From assembly GCA_034440635.1 (NCBI GenBank), contig JAOTON010001585.1, forward strand, positions 93,675-157,674: DNA of 64,000 nucleotides, read 5' to 3'. Under the pieces are notes generated by a model. It made no database searches and was not told where the DNA came from. It worked only from the letters and a program-made list of their open reading frames with translations. Below, piece by piece: positions 54,841 through 64,000 of the stretch. The translations under genes and the position numbers were made by a program. This stretch comes from Lepas anatifera. Lineage: Eukaryota; Arthropoda; Thecostraca; Lepadidae. Every line of letters begins with the position of its first letter. Position 1 is the stretch's first letter.

Positions 54841-55829
54841 AGAAATTCATCATCGGTACTGTAGCCTTTGGTCCAAAGTAAGCTTTAGTTCGCCGACAGT
54901 CCACCAGAGTGCAGTTAGTCGTCCAACCGTCAGAGGTAGGGGGCGCTCAATGATCGTCTTACGAATCTCCGGTGTGAGCTTTAGTTCGGCCAACAACGCA
55001 TAGATGGCAGCACCATTCGAATTGAGGGTCCAGGCACGGGAGCACAAAGTTGCTGTAGGTATGTTCATTAGGCCGGGACGATAATATCAAATGCTTCCAT
55101 TAATAGTCAAAACACCCGGGCATAGGCATAAATAGAGTGGAAATCACAAACAAAACGGGATGAAGTCGCATCTTCCACCTCTTAAACATCAAAATCTAAG
55201 CCAACATTTTCACCTCCCGGCGTCGCAGTCACCCAGCTATTAGCGCCGTAAGAATAGGGCACTAACACCCTGGATCGCGTTAATGTAAACATTGTTGTTG
55301 TTGTTGTTGTCGCCGCGGTTTCCACCGGGGGTATATTTACACACACATAGCTTCAAGTGCACACTTAAAATACAATCGACAATTGGGCACATGCCCCCCA
55401 TCCACCATCCCTTGCCCACAGTCCAATATATATCCCTTCGCTACCCCTCCCTTTCCCCACCCCACCCCTTTTCCAGTACAAACTACCGCACATGCTCTCA
55501 ATCATCACACTGCACACAGAGCATCCACACTTCAAAACTCAGCACACAGTCCCCCAACCAACCAACCACGACCGTCCAACCGGAGCAAGTGCACGGCTAG
55601 CCACCACGAAGTTTGTGAGAGCCCTCTATATGATGGCACTTTACATTCACTTGAACATAATATCGGAAAGTACCATCCATCGCATCCACATGCACATTGT
55701 TGACAAAATACTGGCAAAAATGCATGGATAACCGTCATGAACTTCGAAGCATATCTTAGCCGAGTTACTGCGTTGTTGCAAGGGGGTCCCGGGGCGGATC
55801 TAGGCTGTTGATTCGGTAGGGTCATAGAG
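54841..55829. other. Non-coding stretch with (TTG)n microsatellite
   Basis: (TTG)n at about 55290-55308. Frames at 55292-55731 are Pro/His-rich translations of low-complexity CCAC-type sequence. No gene recognised. Confidence 0.4.
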
Positions 55830-55833
55830 TTAA

Positions 55834-56750
55834 CACCCGCACTGGAGGGGGGTCTGGCACTAACGCGCACTGGAGGGGGCCTGGTAGGCCCCCCCTAAGA
55901 TCTCGGAAACTAAGAGGGTTAGAAAAACGCCACTTGGTAGGTGGGTGGGGGCTATGGCTATCTACATGATGATCAATTTTCATTGACCTAGGTCAATATC
56001 TTCAAGGTCAAACGAGGTCGTAAAGGTCAAATATTGGCCATGCTGGTCTCGATTGATAAATGCTGTGATTATGCAGGAAAATGGCGGGAATAAGCTAAAG
56101 GCGGACAAGGCTCATAGAGAAGAGGTCTCAAAGAGGCTTCCCCACAGCTTTTGGGTCAAGGTCATTCAAGGTCATTGACCTTAAAGGTCACCATATGGTA
56201 TACTACTTATTATTTACACTTTGACTAACACTGTAGCCACTGTTTGGCGGGAAATGAGGATTGACCTTTCCCAATGACCTTTGACCTTGACCTTTGACCT
56301 TGACCTTTGTATTGGGGTACCCTACCGATGACGTCATAGCATAATATATGTCAGACGGGGTAACGTCATTTGGCCGGACGCACAGTGGTCAGTGACCTTG
56401 AAAGTGCAGATATGACCTTGACCTATGACCTTTGACCTTGACCTTGACTTTCATGTGAAGTGACCTTGACATATAGTTCCGCTTATATGACGTTATGACG
56501 TCACCACTCGGTCTTCAATGCAAGCTAACTGGTCCGACCGCGCGTTTACGGCGATCTCAAAATGCAGGTCTGACTTTGAAAGCCTATAAGTAAAAAAAAT
56601 TTCGGCCGATTTTCAAAAAGTCTTCACCAATCGACGCGCTATTAAATTCTGTTAAATGTGGCCAGGTTTCGTTTTTCCGCTACAAGCGGTTCTCCGGCCA
56701 CCTCGGAAAACCAGGTGGGGGGCCTCCGAGGCCCCCCTCCAGTGCGCGTG
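55834..56750. mobile_element. 917-bp TTAA-type MITE, copy 2
   Basis: Same ends and same length as 52968-53884, flanked by TTAA at 55830-55833 and 56751-56754. Small differences in the half-site cluster: here TTGACCTTTGACCTTGACC follows the first direct repeat. Same orientation as copy 1. Confidence 0.9.
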
Positions 56751-56754
56751 TTAA

Positions 56755-57369
56755 TCACTGAAAAAAGTTTGTGTTGTTTAATTAAAAGGGTAACACAATA
56801 GCATTCGAGAGAGAAACGGTCTTTTCCCACCTCCTGAATACGTCTGTGGAAGGATGGCTGGGATGGGGATCTTCAGGTCATGGTCCTGCTTTTTGGCTGG
56901 TTTTCACCGTACATAAAGCTACGTTTATCGTGGCGGTTTCCACCTCGGCCGTTTCGTCAATGCCTCCGCGGCACGCGCCTGGTGTCCGATATCCAGTGCG
57001 CAGCTCATGAAAGGTCTGCTTGGCTCTGCTAATTGAGAACCAGGGTGCCCGATGAAGATAAAGCACGGCTTCGCGTTGGTGACTTCAACTGTTCCGCCAG
57101 TTTTCTACTGACCCTGTCCGTGTGAGGTGAGACATCGGGGCGGAACGAGAGGCCGTACGTAATGCTCTGATCCAGCTCACTGCAAGAGACGTTTAGTAAG
57201 AAAACACATTGCAGTTTAGCTAGGAAGATATCACGAACGTGCAAGAAAAATTCAGCAGCAAACAAGTCGTGGTCGAGTCTTGATGGATGAGAAGTGACAT
57301 CGGTGCAAAGAAAAGTGCAGGAGCAAGCGCGACGGTTGTGTGATTAAAGAAAGTTTATTTGAACTTAAG
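56755..57369. other. Sequence upstream of the broken gene
   Basis: Presumed 5' region of the gene starting at 57370. Short minus-strand frames are not convincing. Confidence 0.35.
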
Positions 57370-57789
57370 ATGGCTGGACCACGCCGTTCTACGAGACGGA
57401 AGAGAAAGGGAGCTGCAGACCAGCTGAATTTTACGCCAAGGGAATTCTCACAAACAATGCTACCAACGGACCTCGATGTCCATAGGCACTTTCTAGAAAT
57501 CAAAAGGAAGATGCTCTCACTGGATTCAAATATTACCCGTCCAATAAGGTCAGCAGCAAAAACTGTGGCACATAATATCTCTAAGGTTTATGAAAGAGCA
57601 GGCTTCGTGAAATGGAACTTAAGCTCAGACAAAACAAATGAGGAACCAGTTCTGATGAAAACGAACGTTTTTTTTCGAAAGCCAACATCGCCACCAAAGT
57701 GAAGAACTGTAAAGCCCGTATCCTGCGGGCATACTTTTCAGTACGCTCGCCAAGCAAAGAACATAAGCGTAGGGTGTGCTTCGTCTTAA
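57370..57789 (+). pseudogene. Broken multi-copy-type metazoan gene, fragment 1 (N-terminus)
   Basis: ATG at 57370 in good context. The product starts with a basic segment (MAGPRRSTRRKRKGAADQ), then LPTDLDVHRHFLEIKRKML and RSAAKTVAHNISKVYERAGF. The pattern (D-V-x-x-H-F..., then a helix ending V..I..YERA) recalls an uncharacterised, multi-copy metazoan family I know only by its motifs. The ATG frame stops at 57702; another frame then continues (ARILRAYFSVRSPSKEHKRR) to the TTAA at 57786, so at least one frameshift is present. Fragment 2 starts directly after the TTAA element. Confidence 0.5.
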
Positions 57790-58626
57790 CACGCGCATTG
57801 ACGGGGGTCTGAGCCACCTTCGCTTTGACGAGGGGCGGGTACCCGCCCCCCCAAGATCTCGAGAACCACGATAGGTAGTGAAAAACGGTAAACGGCTTTG
57901 GGTTGCCCATCCACTTCTCCATCGAAAATATTTGAACCATTTTTTGTCAGATCAAATTTAAGGTCACGAGAGGTCAAAACATGCCGTAATAGGATAACAT
58001 GTACATTAAGTTTTTCGGCCATTACATCTTAACAAGTAAAGATAGAGCAAAATAACTTGAATTGTATGAATTCCCGTAGCAAGCCTAATCGAATGATATA
58101 TAATTTGACCTTGCTAGGTCAAATCAAGGATTTGACCTGACCTGAGGTCAGGTCAGGGTCAAATTATAGAAAATGCATATCAGTAGAACCGCAAAACCAA
58201 GGCGAGTCTAATGAAGCTAAAATAAACGTTCTATCACTATCCGTTACTGAGTTATACAGTAAAAACAATTTTTCTCATGTATTTCCAATGGAGAGATCAT
58301 GCCTCGTACCTGACCTTAGGTTACCGATATAAAAATACCGGAACATATTTTAGAGAACTCTGTGGGCCCATTATGTGATATGAGTTGCAATCGGATAAGT
58401 TCTCCCTGCTCCGACTTATGCAATCTTAAACTTTTTTTGAGGTCAGGTCACTTGACCTGTACTGGTGACCTGACCTGAGATGATCTAACCTTAGAATTTT
58501 AACAGAAGTTGTACAAATGGAGAGGGAAAAGGTATGCCAAGTACGGCGGCGTTACGCGCCGCCGTTTTTCTGCTATCTCCGAAAAACCCGAGGGGGGGCG
58601 GTACCCGTCCCCCGTCAATGCGCGTG
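57790..58626. mobile_element. 837-bp TTAA-type MITE cutting the broken gene
   Basis: The ends TTAA|CACGCGCATTGACGGGGG and CCCCCGTCAATGCGCGTG|TTAA are perfectly inverted over 18 bp; TTAA at 57786-57789 and 58627-58630. The interior has a dense palindromic run of AGGTCA/TGACCT words (TTGACCTGACCTGAGGTCAG near 58132). Joining the flanks through one TTAA keeps an open frame in the host gene, which suggests insertion into coding sequence. Confidence 0.9.
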
Positions 58627-58630
58627 TTAA

Positions 58631-58980
58631 ACCAGTATGCACCCGGTTGGTTCCACTACAGGACCCATTGGCGTATAACAGACGGCGCCCCAAACCTTAT
58701 GTACCTTATCGAGCTATCCAGAAGACTGCCAAAGGAGGACCGTTCCATCGTCCAATCGGTACTACAAACGAAGGGAATACTGGGCTCATCCCGAAAACGT
58801 ACTGCTTGCAATGCTAGCTGATGACCGTCCAAAGGTCAGAGAAGAGGCAGTGTGCAAGATTGAGGAGACCCGCTCGAGGTGCTCTGAGTCTGGAGTGGTG
58901 CGAGAGTTTAGAGTACCAAACATTCACTTCCACGCAAAAGACTACGATCATCTGGTCGACTGGAAGAAGACGCCGCCGGC
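58631..58980 (+). pseudogene. Broken metazoan gene, fragment 2 (middle)
   Basis: Two frames. The first gives LMYLIELSRRLPKEDRSIVQ. After a frameshift near 58.77 kb the second gives YWAHPENVLLAMLADDRPKV, then REFRVPNIHFHAKDYDHLVD and WKKTP. HPEN-LLLAML-DxR and REF-VP-NF-A-DY-DLxDW are the motifs by which I place it in the same uncharacterised family. The reading is cut at 58981 by the CCAGCCAGCAATTT-ended element. Confidence 0.55.
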
Positions 58981-59564
58981 CCAGCCAGCAATTTGCACGG
59001 GCTGAGCTCTGGCTACGTCTGGCGGACCGCATTAGCCCATGCTGAGCCAGAGTTACGGGGAAATAATCACGAAATCAATAGTTCCACTTTGTTTGGGCTA
59101 AGACGGACTTTACTACGGCAGTTATCAACCTCTGGCTAAGCCATGACTGACTTGGGCTAGCTCAGCCCAGAAAGTCTGGAAAACTTGGGCTTACCTTTGG
59201 CTAATTAGGGCTGATATTAGCTAGGGCTTATGCACGGGCCGATTTGGGCTAGCTCAGGATTGGTCTTGCCGTCCAATATTTCTTTGGCTGGAGGACCATC
59301 TGATCTGCACATGCGCGAGAAGAATACGTACACGCGCAAGAAAAAATGGCTGTAGATTTTCGCGTCATCTCTTCAATTGTGTGAACCTGTCTCCAAAGTT
59401 TAAAGGCGAGCATTTAGACTTCGACCAAAATCGTTGTAGTAATTTTGTTCCTGCTCTGCCAGATCTGGGAATGTTTTTGCATGTAATTTTGCATATACCT
59501 ATTATATTCTTGGAATACTTTCGACGGAATCTGCTCCAACTGAATAGGCCGTTTTTCTTTACAG

Positions 59565-59607
59565 GTTCGCTCTAAGGATCCAGATCCGGCTGGAAACTCC
59601 TGAAGAG
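59565..59607 (+). CDS. BEN-like gene in the TIR element, upstream exon
   Basis: 43 bp between TTTCTTTACAG and GAG|GTAAGC. Entering with one base it encodes FALRIQIRLETPEE and ends in phase 0, which joins in frame to the next exon. The exon that should precede it, ending with two bases of a split codon, was not found. Confidence 0.45.
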
Positions 59608-59801
59608 GTAAGCAATGCCGTTGATAATTATTTTAATTGTTATAAGCTATGCTGCTAGAATGCTTAGACGATGTCCGAGAGGAGGCTCAACCCTCTAGCC
59701 CCAGCGAAAGATTATCATGAATCTGCCACTGATGCATACACACATAAACACATAAATAGCTGTCCAAACCGTAGAATACATTCGAATTAATGTTTTCACA
59801 G

Positions 59802-59967
59802 GTTGGATATCTCGGTGGGTGGTGCGACCCGGCGGCCACCATCCAGCAGAACGTCCTCTATCTATACAAACAGCTCTTCGGGCCCGTACTGGCGAGCCGT
59901 CTCTCTTTAAAAGGCCGCAACGGGAAGGACAGCCTTGCAACTTCCCGGCTCTTTGCCGTCATTCTCG
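59802..59967 (+). CDS. BEN-like gene in the TIR element, central exon
   Basis: Bounded by TGTTTTCACAG and ATTCTCG|GTAAGTAAC. 55 codons plus one base: VGYLGGWCDPAATIQQNVLY, then LYKQLFGPVLASRLSLKGRN and GKDSLATSRLFAVIL. The order LxxxLF-x-LA-x-SLxGK(R)-NGK-x-L-x-x-x-RL-x-x-I is the core of a BEN domain, a small helical DNA- and protein-binding fold found in chromatin regulators and some DNA-virus proteins. GC-rich coding texture, with AT-rich introns on either side. Confidence 0.55.
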
Positions 59968-61035
59968 GTAAGTAACTTTGTTGTGTTTGTGTTGTGTTTT
60001 TTTTTTTTTAAGCTTTGTGTTATTGAAACACTGCATGCATCATACAAAGCGATTACCTGCTACGTGCTTCAGATAAACACTGGAATCTTTAGAGACTAGA
60101 CAGTATTTTCACATAGAAATCATTGATGTGAGCTTTGCATAATCGAAACCAGGAATGATATTGGCGTTGTGTCAAAATGAGCTCGACAAACTCGAGAAGA
60201 GTGTCGATAAACTCCATGTTATCAGAGCTGGCGTAATGAAAGTGACCAGCCTCAAGTCGTAGATATATGGTTTAGCTGAGCCTTTTTCTTTTGTTTATTT
60301 ATGTAATGAGCAATTAGTGCGGGTCATGTATCATTTATTTAATCATTTATTTGTAATTTATGTAATCATCCGAAACAAGTTTATATTAGCTTTATTCCCA
60401 TCCTGGGAGTGAAACTCAGATAAACTGGCAGCGAAACGAAGATCTGATCCGTTTGAATAGCTGGAGTCCTACAGGTAAAATGATTTTACACTACTTGCGT
60501 GGATGTCCCTTAAAGGCATCAATCAAAGTTTCCGGATGGCTAGCAATTGGCAAACCCAGGACTTCCGACATGGGGGTTTCCACGCTAGCGGAAGGGGAAA
60601 GGGGCCGAGTGCTTGGACCAGATGGGCGCCAATTTTTGACGGTGCAACTAATCAATTGGTAGAAGTATATCAGGTTGGATATCTTATCGCCATTGCGCCG
60701 CTACTCGAATTCTTGGAGGGGCTGCACCCCTTCAGGGAGAGCCCAGAACGTTTCAGGATGCAGAGGCTATTTCAGGGGAGCCGAGTCGGAACGGGAAGGC
60801 AAGTGGTCCCATGCCCCTCCTTGGACCCAATGGTGGTGGAGGGTCCGTATCTGAGGGCGAGGCATTGTATTTTGTTGCAGTCAACGCCACAGGGCCAGTA
60901 ACCTTCGCCTTTGGCAGCTTGTCTCCCCGTCCCTCTCCCGGTGGCACGGCCCATGTCGTAGATCATGCCATCCCATCCCTGTATTACAAAGTTAAATCTC
61001 CCAAAATTAAACTTTTTTCTATCTGCCCTCCACAG

Positions 61036-61256
61036 AGACCCTGAAGCGAAACGGAGCCGACTCTTCGCGCTCCGGAGTCTGCAAAGCAGTATCAAGATGG
61101 CTCTCGGGAAGCCGGGACCAGAACGGAGGACGCGCACGGCGCATGAGGAACCGTGCGCCAGAGGACTGGTCTGACAGGCAGACCATGCCGATAGCAGACC
61201 ATGCCGACGTGCAAGAACCCAACGAGGTGTGCCAACTGCAGTACACGCAGTTGTGA
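61036..61256 (+). CDS. BEN-like gene in the TIR element, terminal exon
   Basis: Acceptor CCCTCCACAG. The two first bases complete a Glu codon from the previous exon, and the frame stays open to TGA at 61254-61256. It encodes TLKRNGADSSRSGVCKAVSR, then WLSGSRDQNGGRARRMRNRA and an acidic tail. SSRSGVCKAVSRWL fits the last helix of a BEN domain. The phase agreement over a 1.07-kb intron is good evidence that the exons belong together. Confidence 0.55.
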
Positions 61257-61965
61257 GTTATGGGTGATGTGTTGGCTTAGTTTGCCGAATCCCAGGTTTT
61301 TCCATGTTTAATACATGCACATGTACCATGATGTTTTTGATAATGGTTTTAACGTAGATGAGACCAAAACTCTACCGATGCATGACAATACTTTCTTCAA
61401 AAGTATGAAAAAACCAACCATCATCGCTTGAGCTTTTACACGTCAAAATGAATCTTGCGCCAGTGCTTGTCACAATATGTTAACCAGTTTCTCCTAAACA
61501 AGGAGCACAAATTCCTTTTAATTTTAGACGGGACATTTTCTGCTGGACAGCAGGCTGCAGATTTACTGGGCCCTCACGTTTATGTCGAAGGTGATAGATA
61601 CTTATGCTTTAACCGAGACTCGAGGCTACTGTGGAGGACGGACACTTAAGATGCTACTTTAAAAACTGAACAATTTTTTAGTTTTGACGTGTATTCTATG
61701 TACCATGTATCTCATGCTTCTAATTGACGATAACTTATATCTCGGCCCCACAGCCGCAATGAAATCTCTAGGAAAAAACCATACTGAACCTTCGACCCGA
61801 GGTGGGCGTGCGTGGTGTTTAGATTTATCACAGTACAAGGTAATTGAAAATAATGCATACTTATTTTACGTCCGTATTATTCTCAGTGATCCCGTAATCT
61901 GCTACATTAAACGCGTAAGTCTTAAGTGTTTGAAGTGTTGTTTTGAGCGTGATAGTCATGATGAA
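61257..61965. other. 3' region of the TIR element
   Basis: AT-rich. Two short plus-strand frames (61455-61649 and 61684-61977) have no motif or splice context. No further gene recognised. Confidence 0.35.
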
Positions 61966-62096
61966 TATGCTATATAAAATTAACCGGCAATCGCTCGTAA
62001 TATAATGTAATTGAAAACGCCAAAGAGCATATTACTCTTTGGCGTTTTCAATTACATTATATTACGAGCGATTGCCGCTTAATTTTATATAGCATA
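61966..62096. repeat. 62-bp-arm palindrome with 7-base loop
   Basis: The left arm 61966-62027 and right arm 62035-62096 are reverse complements with a single mismatch (CCGGTT versus CCGCTT region). The loop is CATATTA. The word ATTAAACGCGTA occurs in direct orientation on both sides (about 61907 and 62104). Confidence 0.95.
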
Positions 62097-62561
62097 ATCA
62101 TCATTAAACGCGTAGTGGAACAACTGCATTTCGCTGGGTAGAGGCCAAAGTACGCCCATGCTATGCCAGATCGGGGCCATACAATTTCAACACAGAAATT
62201 AAGTACGTTGATCTTGGGCTAGCTCCGAAACGCTACACTTTTGACGGGCCTCGCCAGAGTAAGCCACAGCTTTTGCCAGAGCCAGCCCGTATTACGCGTG
62301 CACTGGGCCCTAGTAATTCAGCATTGATATTGCTTTGGCTGAGCTATGGCTAACACGGTCATCTCCGCGTAGTTTGGGCTAAGACGGGCAAAATCTGCCG
62401 CGCCACTGCTCTGGCCCAGTACGGGCCCAGACCTGGCCGCACTGCGGGCCGTTGTGTCAACTCCCAAGCAAGAATGTAGAAAATCCGTGCTTTGTCGGGG
62501 CAGTTTTGCCAGAGTAAGCCAGACTGCACCCTGGTATGGGCCAGAGCAAAATTGCTGGCTG

Positions 62562-62846
62562 GGGGTGAGAGAGCCACCGTTCACGAGCAAAATGACCCAG
62601 AAGGATCTGGAGATGGTGAAGATGGTCCCTATTGATTCACCTGATCTGCCGTGCCACTCTCAGGGGGTGGAGCGTTGGGTTTCGGAGGTCACGCATGCTT
62701 CTGCCAAAAAAGCAGGACACGACGGTCGCCATCGGTTTATATTGTCACGCTCTGCCTCTCGGAGATGTCTACCGAGAGTTGAGCAGAAGGGCGACTTTTT
62801 AAATGGGCCTCATCTGAGTGAAATGATTGCACTTTGGTGGATGTGA
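62562..62846 (+). pseudogene. Broken metazoan gene, fragment 3 (C-terminus)
   Basis: Open frame running to TGA at 62844-62846: REPPFTSKMTQKDLEMVKMV, then DLPCHSQGVERWVSEVTHAS and RFILSRSASRRCLPRVEQKG. PCHSQxVERxVxxVT-AS followed by a basic R-SR-x-x-R-x-x-P segment is the conserved C-terminal signature of the same uncharacterised family. A polyadenylation signal follows. Separated from fragment 2 only by the TIR element. Confidence 0.6.
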
Positions 62847-62866
62847 GATGGCTTTTGCTTGCCGTG

Positions 62867-62872
62867 AATAAA
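62867..62872 (+). terminator. Polyadenylation signal AATAAA of the broken gene
   Basis: AATAAA twenty bases after the stop codon of fragment 3; consistent with an authentic 3' end. Confidence 0.5.
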
Positions 62873-63668
62873 ACGTTCAAAAACAAGTGTTTTCATCCAG
62901 ATTTACGTGAAAAGTATCGTATTGAGGGCAATAATTAACGAGACATAAAAGCTTGATGTTAATCTTCTATTTGAATCCTGAAATGTATGGTGACTTCAAC
63001 GCTTACCGTAACTGAAAAGGTAAGTAGAAAAGGTAAAATAGGAGGTGGAAGATGATATTTTATGTTTTTTTCTTGTCTCAAGCTTCTGTACCTTTGCCCG
63101 GGTATTACGGGGATTAAAGGAGCGATCCTGAACGAAAATATTATTTTCGGCCCGGACTAATGTTCATGGTACTTGGTCCCAGGTGTTCTGCGGAATCGGC
63201 CACGGGGTTAAAACATTTTATGGATTTTGTGGATCACATTCATTTGGCTCACTCCCAGCCAGCACAATCCTCATTTGCAAGGAGCTTTTATAGGGAAATG
63301 GAGAGAAAGCTCTCCTGTTCTCAAAATTTTGATTCCTGCACCGGCAAGTTGGATTGGCCCCGGTGCCATCAACCTTCGTCTCGGCAGTGGTCCTAAAGAA
63401 AAATACATCTTTAAGCGAGCACAGATTGTATGCTGGATTGAGAGGGCGTCTGAATGGCGCCAGGTGAGGGTCTAAAAAGTATGAAGATTCATTTGATTGT
63501 CTTGTAAACAATTTTGAAGCCGAGACCTGGTGTGTTTCTTCGCTGGCTCATTTTCATTATTGTCGAAATGGCTGGATTTCCAAGCTAATAGTTGAAGTGC
63601 CTTCGTTCTGTTTTATTGACATCGTTTTTATGTACATATATTTTTGGAATAAAACAGATACTCTTTAA
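62873..63668 (+). other. Stretch with one weak exon candidate
   Basis: The end of a frame open from about 63206 to a CAG|GTGAGG donor at 63463 encodes ASWIGPGAINLRLGSGPKEK and YIFKRAQIVCWIERASEWRQ, which look protein-like. A reliable acceptor and neighbouring exons were not found. The remainder shows no feature. Confidence 0.2.
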
Positions 63669-64000
63669 CACGCGCATTGACGGGGGTCTGAGCCACCTTC
63701 GCATTGACGGGGGGGCGGGTACCCGCCCCCCTTAAGATCTCGAGAACCACGGTAGGTAGCGAAAAACGGTAAACGGCGTTGGGCTGCCCATCCACTTCCC
63801 CATCGAAAACATTTGAACCATTTTTTTCAGGTCACATTTAAGGTCACGAGAGGTCAAAACATGCCCGTCATAGGGATAACATGTAAAATTAAGTTTTTCG
63901 GGCATTACATCTGAACAAGTAAAGATAGAGCAAAACGACTTGAACTATATGAATCCTCTTAGCAAGCCGAATCGAATGATATATAATTTGACCTTGCTAG
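63669..64000. mobile_element. TTAA-type MITE, left part, cut by window end
   Basis: TTAA (63665-63668) followed by CACGCGCATTGACGGGGG and then the same sequence as 57790-58130 with few differences. Same family and orientation as the 837-bp element; continues beyond the window. Confidence 0.9.

Larger units (their letters stand above)
58981..62561. mobile_element. 3.6-kb TIR element carrying BEN-like exons
   Basis: The left end CCAGCCAGCAATTTGC and right end GCAAAATTGCTGGCTG(G) are inverted. Subterminal zones of about 250-450 bp on both sides carry repeated words such as GTTTGGGCTAAGACGG (59091 and 62367), TTGGGCTAGCTC and GGCTGAG, as expected of transposase-binding arrays. The element splits an open reading frame, whose two sides (58631-58980, 62562-62846) belong together. 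No target-site duplication is evident. The interior contains three exon-like segments (59565-61256) and a 62-bp-arm palindrome. I recognise no transposase, so the superfamily is unknown. A 267-bp derivative lies at 50411-50677. Confidence 0.7.

Noticed and set aside
55292..55731. Pro/His/Thr-rich plus-strand frames
   Set aside because: Translations of low-complexity CCAC/CACA sequence in overlapping frames.
51704..59607. Direct splice from the 51704-51819 exon to the 59565 exon
   Set aside because: Phases disagree: the first leaves one base, the second needs two.
58981..62561. hAT element because ends start with CAG
   Set aside because: The octamers outside the ends (CGCCGGCC and GGGGTGAG) do not match.

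Overview
The window is invertebrate metazoan genomic DNA: intron-bearing genes, long non-coding stretches and a very heavy load of mobile elements. Nothing fixes the species. The only conserved host gene I recognise is KIN (KIN17), read on the minus strand. Exon 1 is at 15406-15198, exon 2 at 3268-3047 and exon 3 at 1460-1364, with matching splice phases; the rest of the gene lies to the left of the window. Non-LTR elements of the CR1/Jockey type, a BEL/Pao retrovirus-like element, hAT-like and TTAA-type DNA transposons and GC-rich minisatellites fit an aquatic or chelicerate-type invertebrate, but that is inference.

Layout. 1-15.4 kb: KIN17. Its 12 kb first intron holds a 49-bp minisatellite (about 4.0-5.4 kb) and a 9.2-kb TTAA-flanked element (5481-14725). 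Inside that element are a non-LTR 3' fragment, a hAT-like element that itself carries a retroposon, and two more hAT-like elements. 16-20 kb: a hAT-like MITE with a perfect 8-bp target duplication, a perfect-arm hairpin, and a broken Jockey/CR1-like element. 20.0-29.9 kb: one complete, apparently young BEL/Pao element on the minus strand (near-identical 1.26-kb LTRs, 5-bp target duplication, uninterrupted 1900-codon gag-pol). 30-33.8 kb: decayed MITEs. 34.3-36.3 kb and 36.8-40.6 kb: two CR1-like elements, on plus and minus strands. 41-43.6 kb: MITEs of several families.

43.7-52.1 kb: a giant hAT-like element, with matching ends and a perfect 8-bp target duplication. Most of its 8.4 kb is a 41-bp (20/21-bp half-unit) GC-rich minisatellite plus nested MITEs; near its right end is one well-formed exon-like segment. 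53-64 kb: five or six TTAA-type non-autonomous transposons, two of them exactly 917 bp, loaded with AGGTCA/TGACCT half-sites. They surround a shattered host-like gene (57370-62846) cut once by a TTAA element and once by a 3.6-kb element with CCAGCCAGCAATTT ends. That second element carries spliced exons that look like the C-terminal part of a BEN-domain protein.

The most interesting signals are: (1) the minisatellite-filled giant hAT-like element; (2) the TIR-bounded element carrying BEN-like exons and no recognisable transposase; (3) the 9.2-kb TTAA element whose empty target sequence survives next to it; and (4) nuclear-receptor-type half-site clusters spread by TTAA elements. All calls were made by eye, without database searches.
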